The notes beneath the pieces are model-generated. The model did not search any database. It saw only the letters and a list, made by a program, of their open reading frames with translations, and was not told where the DNA came from. Of a DNA stretch of 64,000 bases, positions 48,479 through 58,000 are shown one piece after another; positions within the stretch are counted from its first letter, which is position 1; every line of letters begins with the position of its first letter. The stretch comes from Perkinsus chesapeaki (taxonomy: Eukaryota > Perkinsozoa > Perkinsida > Perkinsidae). The DNA lies in contig JAAPAO010000047.1 of NCBI GenBank assembly GCA_013115145.1, positions 40,425 to 104,424 on the forward strand, in the 5' to 3' direction. Position numbers and translations under genes: made by a program.

Positions 48479-49520
48479 TGCAACCAAATGTGGAAACACG
48501 CACTCGAGGGGAGACGCAGAGCCCCAAGGGACGAGAGGCAGGATCCTATTTTGAATCTCTCATTGGGGAGTATTCCGACAATCGAAACCGCCCGCTAAAG
48601 ATTGTGACCGCGAGGGTTTTTTGAACGTACCCCCATGTCCGGCTCCGGAGACACTTAGATCATCGAGGATTGGCCACACAGCAAATACAAATTGATGGTT
48701 ACTCATCAAGAATACCACTAGGTGCACAGTGTAGATGATGAACCACGAATGCGCCGAGAGCTTCGGCATAGAACAGGTGGAATTGTGCTCTCCGAGCCTC
48801 TGTTTGTGTTAGACAACTAATGGCGCCACCATAATGATTATGGAGCTCTCACTGGTGGTGACGTAGAGATTATCGATTTCAAGATCGGGACGATAGATGG
48901 ACAGTATACCTGAATGTGTGTCGATTTGTAACTCTTGAGCATGTCACCCTGGAATGAACGATCCGGCTCCGTTCTCGTAGCCACGACGGGTGCGGAAATC
49001 GTTTTCGGGCTGATAGGATAGCGGAATTAGGTAAGAGCCGATTGTGAAAGCATAATTCGGTCTCGTCGTACCCTGCAAGCAAATGTGGAAACACGCATTC
49101 GAGGGAAGACGCACAGCCCCAAGGTGATAGAGGCGGAGACCTATCAAGGATCTCTCATTGAGAAATATTCCGAATGGGTAATTCGGAAGTAAAATCTATA
49201 TCAGGTGGTGAAAATTGTGACCGCGAGGGTCTTTGTACTCATGCCTATGTCCCGCTTCTAAGGCACTTAGATCCTTGAGGATTGGTCACACAGCAAATAC
49301 AAATTGATAATCACTCATCAAGAATACCACGAGATGCGCAGTGAAGATGATGAAGCACGAATGCGGCGAGGGCTTCGGCATGGAATTGGTGTATTTGTGC
49401 TCTCAGAGCCTCTGTTTGCGTTAGACAACCAATGGCGCCGCCATAATGATTATGGCGCTCTCACTGGTGGTGACGTAGGGATTATCGATGTCAAGATCGG
49501 GACGGCGTCCCGATCCGGGA
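48479..49520. repeat. Tandem duplication, two units about 600 bp apart
   Basis: Unit A (48479-48890) and unit B (49074-49503) align along their length: both begin CAAATGTGGAAACACGCA, share GATTGTGACCGCGAGGGT-type and CACACAGCAAATACAAATTG blocks, and end GATTATCGAT(T/G)TCAAGATCGGGAC. Unit B keeps a frame RRGLRHGIGVFVLSEPLFAL then DNQWRRHNDYGALTGGDVGI, while unit A has a stop at the codon after LDN. This suggests a decayed gene family. After the shared end, unit B carries the extra palindrome at 49495. Confidence 0.85.
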
Positions 49521-49535
49521 CCGTCCCGGGGACGG
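49495..49535. repeat. Four-fold zigzag palindrome
   Basis: GATCGGGAC, ggc, GTCCCGATC (49495-49515), then CCGGGAC, c, GTCCCGG (49515-49529), then CCGTCCC, g, GGGACGG (49521-49535). The hexamer CGGGAC alternates with its inverse four times. The paralogous unit A has only the first GATCGGGAC. Confidence 0.95.
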
Positions 49536-49884
49536 TAGTAGGGATATAGCAGTATCAGACGCCAGCCATCAGTAAAGTTCCCAGTCGCCAGCCATGTGGA
49601 TAGCGTAGGAAAGTAGTTTGCCCTGTATAATTCACACAAGACATATGGAGTCTTTCCTGTCTATTGCACAATTGTCGCATGATCGTATCACTAGCAGTCT
49701 GATTGTGATACGACAATAGGCACCAAAGTGCAGTAAAACTAGGAGGGAGGCAACATCATCGGAGCTCGATATATAGTGGAGCTATGGAAGCGTAGACTCG
49801 AGAAACTGTACTTTAAACTGAATTGAATTCGTTCATGCGTACAAACTGGGTCACTTGGGTTGCCACTAACCCAGTTTTACTGCA

Positions 49885-50400
49885 TTGGCTTCTTTCGACG
49901 AAGCAAAGAACCCTTCAGTGCTGTACGGAAAGAACAGTGGACTATTAGACGGCCAGAAGCTTACGATGATTGCCTTCGAGATGAGGGGCTTTTCGGGAGG
50001 ATTCTGTGCCGGTCACTCGGTATTTCGAGTACCCTTCCTCAGTTGCGGTGCTGCAATCCCATATGATATTATATATTTTCGTGAAGGTGCTGATGGCTTT
50101 TCTACTGTAGTAAGAGTTCAGCAGTCTCTTTTGAGCTACGCATCGTTGGAGATCTCTCAACGATTCAGCGTAGTTGAGCTGCTGAACTTCAGCATCGCTT
50201 ATCATGTCGCGACTTGGCAACGAGGACGCACGGACATTCGATCAACTCGGAACTTGCGCGTTAACTTGTCGAACTTGCATGGGAAAAAGTGTCGAGGCGT
50301 TGGTGGCAATCAAAACATGGTCAAACGGTGCCTATACTTGAGAACCAGCGATTACCTGCAAGAGGTTATCCTTGATCACATGCCGAGGCGAAAAGCATGA
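49885..50400 (+). pseudogene. Chimeric reading frame ending in the CFAP299 tail
   Basis: A continuous 171-codon frame. Its first part (SFDEAKNPSVLYGKNSGLLD, GFSGGFCAGHSVFRVPFLSC) copies the block at 37137-37390; its end, [18 protein letters not shown] with TGA at 50400, copies the last CFAP299 exon. The middle of CFAP299 is missing and is replaced by the 72-bp fold-back at 50116-50187. Without the conserved CFAP299 core it is most likely a remnant, although the frame is open. Whether it is expressed is unknown. Confidence 0.6.
50116..50187. repeat. 72-bp nested hairpin inside the chimeric frame
   Basis: GTTCAGCAG pairs with CTGCTGAAC at the ends; CTACGC (50136) with GCGTAG (50168); CGTTG (50144) with CAACG (50158); GAGATCTC forms the tip. 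The nested pairs stay in register, so the whole stretch can fold back on itself. Confidence 0.9.
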
Positions 50401-51205
50401 TGATGCATCGGATGATGCGTTTGCTATGGATTAGAAATCTTGTCAAGTGGTTTTACTCTATCCTCCTGGATAGGTCGCCAAAGCATACTACCCGACTTGT
50501 GCGATACGTCTTGGTTGGCCTTGGCGCACACACGCATAAAGTTTTTGGGTCGGAAAAGCGTTTTACTCACTCCGTAGTAAGCAGCTGATCAGTGAGGGCT
50601 TGGCCGGCGACGATAATTATCGTAAATTACGATTCGTAATGGTTAGATAAGGGGCTTGAGTTGCTAAAATCTTTTTTCTCACGAATCCGAGGTACATGAT
50701 CATCATAGACGCTAACTGTCAAGCCTTAACCGTCCGGTTGTGTGGGGCAGGGTACATGAGCAACATGTGGTACACAGTACACGTTATCGTCAGTAGGCCG
50801 GTAGTCCGATCAACCTGAATCTACCGTCTCTGACGTACCTTAGTGGCATTCATTTCAGCTATCTAAATCACAATATATGACTATCTATCTGGTATACCAC
50901 GTGCGCAACTTCAGACAGATGGCTAGGCCACTTGTAGGAAACAGGTTAGCTGGGTAAGTTACTTCTAAGCCTAGATGATGATTAAAGGAGGCACGCTGCA
51001 GGAGGATAACAGGAGCCAAGGCACAATCAGAGCTTTACGATTACCTCTTCGAGTCTGGTCGGTTATTTTCTGGTATACTTCGCCTCAATAGTCTTCAGGT
51101 GACCTAAACCAAGTCACGCCTTGAGATCGGGCATGAACAGTCTTACCAGTAGACACTTGAATATTGCATATTGTAGTTAGTTCACGCTCACTTTCTCCAG
51201 GATTT
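50401..51205. other. Gene-poor stretch
   Basis: No gene recognised. The first 25 bp still resemble the sequence after CFAP299 (39128 onward), showing that the duplication extends past the stop codon. Confidence 0.5.
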
Positions 51206-51469
51206 ATGCGACTCTTCATCAGCACTATCGTTCTATCATTTCTGGTGCCTCTCACTCTAGCAGGCAGCATCGATCCCAGCAATAAGGATCTGTTGCGCAA
51301 GCTCAAGATAATAACACTGTTTGAAGACTGTTCTGATGACAAATGCCACTGCGACTATATGACCGGTGAGTCACCGGCGGTGACTGCCACTGCGTTTAGC
51401 CACAACTTCAAGCACTGTGGCACTTTTGGTGTTTTGGTAGCATTTGAACCATCAGAAGAGTTATTATAG
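51206..51469 (+). pseudogene. Small secreted Cys-rich peptide, frameshifted by a palindrome insertion
   Basis: Starts MRLFISTIVLSFLVPLTLAG, a clear signal peptide, then SIDPSNKDLLRKLK and EDCSDDKCHCDYMTGE. The paralogue at 53118 has the same layout and ends TGDCHCV. Here a 14-nt insertion inside the codons for TGDCHCV shifts the frame, removes the last cysteines and adds a 30-residue unrelated tail ending at 51469. Without the insertion the bases that follow would read GACTGCCACTGCGTTTAG, identical in sense to the paralogue end. It could be a new longer peptide rather than a dead gene. Confidence 0.6.
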
Positions 51470-53117
51470 AGACTGGGTAAGATCTGTCTTCCATGGTCTC
51501 ACGTATGCACCTTCAGTCGCAGCGACTGAGTCGCTCCGGCTTGCACTCCAGCTATCATCAACTTTGTATGTCTGATAAAGTTAACGCTAGGTCGGTGCCT
51601 GAGTCACTACGTGCTTTCTGAGAAAAAACTGACGATCCAAGTTGTATGTCTCTGCCTTCCAACTCCAGCCGCTGTGTTTAGTCGATTCTCGAAAGCTGAG
51701 ACAGAAAGACTCAAGCCAGTGAGGCAATGTGGACGAAAGTTCTCCTGGAAGGAGTGATCTTATAAATTTTCAGTAAAACGACATACGTACCATTGCCAAA
51801 GTCTGTGTCACAGAAGACATGCAAGTTTGATTAGCCCGGGTCACAACTACTGCAATCATTTACGCGGTGCCCGTCCATTGGTATGAATATGGGTGGGAGT
51901 TTTCCGCTTTCATGGACACTAAGTATATCTCATGGTTATCTCCGGGCTTTCCCTGTGAGGTGTTCCATACTATTTGCTAGGGAGAGCGTGGACGATATTC
52001 CGTGCTTCGCATTCGGTTTTTTGATGAATAACCAAATGATTAATTAATGAATTGGTCATTTAATTTAATTTGGTAATTTGTTATTGAATAATTTAGTCGT
52101 TCCCGGCAGCTCTTGAACAACCATTATCATTATAGTACGATAGGAGGTTTATTCGAAAAAACTCGCTTTGAACGGTTGTATGACATCGTCTGTTTCATCC
52201 CAGCTGGAATTATATGCTACATGTGCCAAAATCTCGTGATGAAATCTGAGTGTCGTCTGCGCACCGAGCAGACAGAAAGGACTCTAGCAGAAACCTTCAG
52301 AAGGATTCTGAAGATGAAAATCATTTTCAATTTTCAATTTTCTGGCAATTTCCCCCAGAAGGACTCCTTCTGAAACATAACCCGCGGCACAGATGAACGT
52401 TATAAGCTCAGTACAGGCCGCATGAAGTATAATAGAGCGAGAGCAGTTTAACGTACGATTGGCGAAGTAGTTCAGCTGTTAACAGGCCGTTACTGACTTG
52501 CTGGAAGTCTATTCCCACGCTTACGGGAATGAGCCCCCTTTAATGAGATCACGCGAGTGGCTTTAGGATGCACTGCAGGGGAACCGAGTCTGCTGAACTC
52601 GCCTATCATCCTCAAAACCAATAACCGAGCAGCACAGCGACATGCATGTTGCATGATGCAACGTATCCTTGATGTCATCGTATCGTTCGCGGAGCGAACT
52701 TCGCTCTCTCGTCACAATGATGCTTGTTCACAACCATCGCTCACTTGTTCATGCCTAGAGTACGGCAATATGGTATGGAGCCAGGCTGACTCCTTTCTTT
52801 TCCGTCTTGACTGGCGATTCATCTATATCCGGTATTGTGTAACTCGGCTTATAAAGAGCGCCACGCGCAATGGTGTGAAGCAAGTAACACTGGCCGTAGA
52901 AGCGCTGTAGTGCACTATTCTGGTGTATGTATACTTTATGATGAATTCTAGCATGCAAGGATGAACAGATTCATCAAATGAGGAACATATCCAACACAAC
53001 TAAACTTTGGAAAATGGCTCTCATTTAAGACAGCGCCAAGAGTGAGGAGGCTCGTATTTGCGCGGTGCATAATTGGCTTCGCAAATGCGAGATCCATTTC
53101 CCATTTCCCCTACATTC
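51470..53117. other. Gene-poor stretch rich in palindromes
   Basis: No gene recognised. Perfect fold-backs: CAGTCGC, a, GCGACTG (51514-51528); CTTCAGAA, gga, TTCTGAAG (52295-52313); CAGAAGGA, c, TCCTTCTG (52356-52372); GAGCGAA, c, TTCGCTC (52692-52706); and TTGCAT, g, ATGCAA near 52647. Confidence 0.8.
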
Positions 53118-53291
53118 ATGCGCTTCTTCATCATTATCGTTGTATTATTCCTGGGAGTCGTCTGTATCGAATGTGATATCGATAACAACAAGAGAGATTT
53201 GTTGCGTCAGCTGCATCTGAAGAGGCAATGTGAGCATTGTTCTGCTGACAGTTGCTACTGTAGCCATACCGGTGATTGTCACTGCGTTTAG
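53118..53291 (+). CDS. Small secreted Cys-rich peptide
   Basis: A 57-residue precursor. The signal peptide is MRFFIIIVVLFLGVVCIECD; the mature part has NKRDLLRQLHLKRQCEHCSA and a Cys-rich end, DSCYCSHTGDCHCV, with six to seven cysteines. KR within KRDLLRQ and KRQC could be processing sites. The intact paralogue of the gene at 51206, 1.9 kb away in the same direction. The function is unknown; small disulfide-rich secreted peptides often act outside the cell, but nothing more specific can be read here. Confidence 0.6.
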   Translation: MRFFIIIVVLFLGVVCIECDIDNNKRDLLRQLHLKRQCEHCSADSCYCSHTGDCHCV

Positions 53292-53954
53292 TCACGACCC
53301 TATAACCGGCTCAGTCTAAGATCCAGCTTATGCTTATATGAGAAAACTAATGCTTTTGTTCGACACATTTTACTATCAGATCTTGCGATGGAACCTCTAG
53401 TTGCCCAAGCTGAATGTCTCTGTCATCTAACTTGCAGTCTTGTGTTTATCATGTTATACACGGCAGAGGCAGAATGCTCTGAGCCATCATACCAATCGAA
53501 ATCTTCCACTTGTTCGCGACGCTTTGATTGTTCAAAACGACACAATGAAATGTTGATGGGAAACGATAAGTGATTTATGGTTACAATGGTATCAGCGTCT
53601 TACTGAGTCGAGCCGAGAGAAACGGTCGCCGTCTTTTCATATAAGTGCACGTCAGGTGCAGCACGTGGCCAGCCGCATATTGACACAAAGCTGATACTAG
53701 AAATCACATGGGAAACCTTCGGCCCGCACGCCGGATTGCGGAGATAGTCGTACACAGTCGGGCATGTGAACTCCTGAGAGGCAAGTTTAGAGAGAAGGGA
53801 AGTGGGAGACGGGCGATGGGGCCTATACAGACCCAGCTTGGAAAAATGGGGATGAGTGATCGCAAGTAGAGAGGCCTTATCACTTCTTCCGCGAGTAAGC
53901 AACAGAAACCGCCGCGCGGGGGCGAGCGGAACACCCCTGTGTAGCGGGGTGTAG

Positions 53955-54094
53955 AGCGGGAATTTGTCGGCCTGCAGTGTATTGAAATATCACTGCAGTG
54001 GTTTGGTAAACATTTGTCCTTCCCGAATACGCCGAGACCTCCCATAGGCAGCGAGTCTATCAGTTCTTCTGAGTTCTTCTCTTCAATTATATCT
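53955..54094. repeat. Dispersed 140-bp repeat, copy 2
   Basis: Matches 36542-36681 at all but about six positions. Just after it, CCGTTTC, gttgat, GAAACGG forms a hairpin near 54109-54128. Confidence 0.8.
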
Positions 54095-55042
54095 ATATAT
54101 TTTATACTAAATCGATCGACCGTTTCGTTGATGAAACGGCTGGTCAGCCGCCTATACTATGGAAGCTTTCTCGAATTTGAGCTTATTCAGCCGTGTACTT
54201 ATAAAAGCGAAGGCAAAGAATTTTTCGCTGGTCTTCGGTCATAAGGTATTGAGCTGGTGTTGGACCCAACATATGAGAGTTCGAGTGAAAATGAGCTACC
54301 AAGTGAAAAATGTTACAGTCTGCCCTGGCACAGTCCCAGCAGGCGTTTAGCATCCTAGAAATGAGTTAGTGGTGCATTCTCTGGTAGGATATGTCATTTG
54401 GGATACTCTGGGCAGGATGCAGGGTATTGACCTGGCTATCCATGAAGTGTATAACCTACTTCGTGACAGTTGCATAACAAAATCGCACGCTGGGCGCGCG
54501 CGAAATGTAGCTGTCTCGGCGACGTCCCTTCTTACCGTAGTATTGATCATTTAACGTTGTTGAGTCGCCTTTGCTGCCATCAGTCATTTTCTGTCTTGCG
54601 AAGACTATATTCCGTTTGTTGCCTGGCAACTCATGATGGCTGCCTTTTAAGTATCACAAATAGCCTTGGGTAAATCTCTTCTAGTGTCTCTTCTCACGTA
54701 ATGTGAATGTGATTTGCGTTAGATGCGAGTGTCAGTCCTCTAGCGTAGCCTTACAAACCCACATCATCGACAATGAAACGGTCGAATAATTTTAATTGTA
54801 AGGCTGGTTGACACGAGTCGTTCCGAACCACTGCATCACATATTCCGCTCGATCCCAGGACTGGGCAGTGCCACTTGAAATGTCCTCTACTTGGAGTAAA
54901 CGCAAAGACTTTCATTCAATTCAACCCACACCAGTCACACTTCATGATCCAACGTCAGGGCGAGATGCTTCATCAGATCCCGCCGATTCCTTTGGGAAGA
55001 AGTAAACCCTAAAAATGCGATACAGCATTTCCAACCATTCCC
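54095..55042. other. Unassigned region with a possible C-terminal exon
   Basis: 54808-55005 on the plus strand reads WAVPLEMSSTWSKRKDFHSI ... SGRDASSDPADSFGKK with a stop just after. It looks like a hydrophilic protein end, but no family or neighbouring exon could be placed. Confidence 0.3.
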
Positions 55043-58000
55043 TTACGGTAGATGATTCTCGTTATCTTCTAGATATTTCGTAAGGCATTCTTTAATTGCA
55101 CCCTTCCATGAGGGTGGCAACTTCCCCTCCATTTGGGCTAGCATCTGGGCAATGTATCACTAGCCGGAATACAATCGAGAGTGGTACCTCATCCGTGATT
55201 GCTTCTTCATTCGCTAGCAGTTCACTGCTCCCCTCTATCACTGCTCTGACTGGCTCAATCACTTCCTTATCCTTATCACTTGCCAGCATTTTCATAAAGC
55301 TGGTGAACCTGGATGCAGGCAAAGACTCAATGTGATACGGGTTGAATGGGCGACCAACTAGGGCGTCTATAACAACTTAGTTAACGCTCATCACTTTTCT
55401 GGCCGATCATGCTACATATAATAATATGCGATTCGTATTTGGGATTGCTAACCCCTACTGACTAGCATGTGAAAGCACATCATTTTATTTTATTTACCAA
55501 ACTCAGAAGGCAATACGGTGCGGATTCAGAAGGCACGTTTGCCTCCGCATCTACTGACCCTTCCAGATGGGTATCGAGAAGGCAAAAAACCGAACACTGA
55601 TTATAAAACTACTTTACACTTCTTAATCTGCTCATACCCATCATGGACTAGGGCCTGACCCCAATCATCATCCAAATAGTCTACAATCGACTTCACTTGA
55701 CCATCTGAGCATCTGTTAGACCTACGAGATTCATCCTCCACCAGACAAATGCCGCACTTACAAGTTATTAAGATATGAAACAGGCATGCCTACAATGCTC
55801 CACAAGTTCTGCAGCTCTAAAGGCTCACCTCCGAGGTACCTAACATTCCCCTGTGCTTCGAGCTAGGGGCCTTCTATGTACGTGAACTCGGAGACTCTGC
55901 CTAATTTATCGATTGCTAATCGACAGTACTGGCCTGTGGCTGATGAAAGATCAAGGTCATCTGTCACAATGGTATCTAAACTGCCCTAAGCTAATACACC
56001 GGGTAGGCCACATGTCTCACCGGATGTGATTGCTGGGAGATGCTCGTCGGCAGGCGCAATGAGCCGGTAAAAGTGCAGCAGGCCGGGTAATAATCCAGCC
56101 GTTACGTGTGGTGAAGAAAAACGAGGCAACTTGACATCCTGAAGGAGTTCGGTGAGTAGTTGAGTTAGTTGAGAGAGTGAAACCCTTACAAGGCACTTCC
56201 CCTCGTTATTCGCTTCCGACTGAACTTCGTGTGAACAGCAGCAGCTGCTGTATGAGAGATCGCCAGACGCTTCGGCTGCTGCATGTTGGGGGTCTATACA
56301 TCTGACAGATAGTGAATGAAGACCAAAACAGGAAGCGATTTTCACAACTCTAAATGAGCATCATCTTATACTTGTATCATGAAGAGCTGAGTTGATGATT
56401 TTGAGCTGCTAGAGTAGGGCGGCTCTGCCGGGTTAACAAATCTTAAAATGTTACTCGTGATAGACTAGCCTGTGAGTTTACAATTGGAGTGGGATTACAG
56501 TGTAGGTTCCGTTTTCAGAAGGTGAAATGAGCTAGGTTCTTAACATTGTACAATCATGATAAATCTCCATCGAAGAAGCGACCATCCTCAATAGACGTAT
56601 CTCACTTCACTATTGCCTCCGCCAACCTGTCGCCAACTTCTCTCCCGTTGTATTTATCTTGACGAAGGCTCTGATGGAACTCTGTCATACCATATATAAC
56701 ATAAAGTAGTCGAGTATTTTCCGCACTACTAGCAATCTTTCTTCCATCCAATGGGGCTACTTTCACATACCGACGGGAGAACTCACACAAGGTCCCCGCG
56801 GCAAAAATGTTCTTATCAGAAGTTCGGAAAAGATTATCGACAATCAAACGGCCGTCGTATCTGTTCGAGAGACTATTCGGTAGTAGCTCAAGGAAGGCCA
56901 CATGGCTTACACGAGCTGATTATCGTGTATGCATGCAAATACACGCGGATCGATACTGTGACCATCGGCCGTTATCAACACTCGACAGGTAATCTTATAT
57001 CTGATATCATTGAGATGCTTTCGACACTCCATAGGACTAAGTGAACCTCGGAGGGCTGTCATCTCCATCTCTAGGTAGATTTTCAAGTACACCACGAACC
57101 TGACAATGTCATATGATTGTAAAGGATAGTCTACAACAACCTACAGTGTTCCCTCTTGGCCCGTGTATTGCAGCTGGCCTCTCCTAAGATCATGGAAATG
57201 CAGGTCGAGCTCAGCTTATGATGGCTCACCTCTTCACCCAAGATGCCATCTAAGCGTACTGCACAGAGACGCTCACGACTATCAAGTTGAACTCCTGTTA
57301 ATCGGAGGTCGTTGTGGATTCGCACCTGCATGCCACCGTTAGACGGTATTTAGCAGCTATCAACTACGCCAATGCTGAGAAGAACGTCATGAAGCTTCTC
57401 CTCAACGATATCCCCCTCTGCGAAGGCATCCACGGGCAGCACTTCATCCTCATCAGGTATAGTCTCTCGACCTAATGGAGGAGGAGTAAGGATGGATATC
57501 GATAGTAGTGCATCACTCCTCCTCGGGGGTAAGACTAAAATTATCTTCTCAGGAGGAACAAGTCTTCCGAGCAAGCCCTGAATCTGAAACGGTTACTCAA
57601 GACGTGCTGATCAGCAGTAACAGTAGCTTACTGCACAATAAGCATCCAAACTTCTACCATAGATGACAACATAACTCAAAGGGTTCCACATAAGGGACTT
57701 AAGAAGTATAGAGCCATCAGCCAGGATATCATCCAGTGCAGCATCGGCAGTTGATAGGCCTACAAGTCGTACGAGACTAATGCGTGTTTTTCCTGCCTTT
57801 AGCTTCCTACACCCGTTAACATGTTTATAGCCATCAGGAATATCAGCAACTCCGAGAGAGCGAATGTTGAGGGAATGTAATGCATGCTCTTGCAGGCCAC
57901 AGGTGAGGACCTTTAACATGATGTATGAGATTGTGTAAATGATAAGTTACAGGTACCAAGTAGTCGTAAGGAATATCGACGAGATCATTATGATCTCTCG

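Noticed and set aside
48479-49520. CRISPR-like or satellite array
   Set aside because: Only two units, 600 bp long and diverged, with no regular spacers; a simple tandem duplication.
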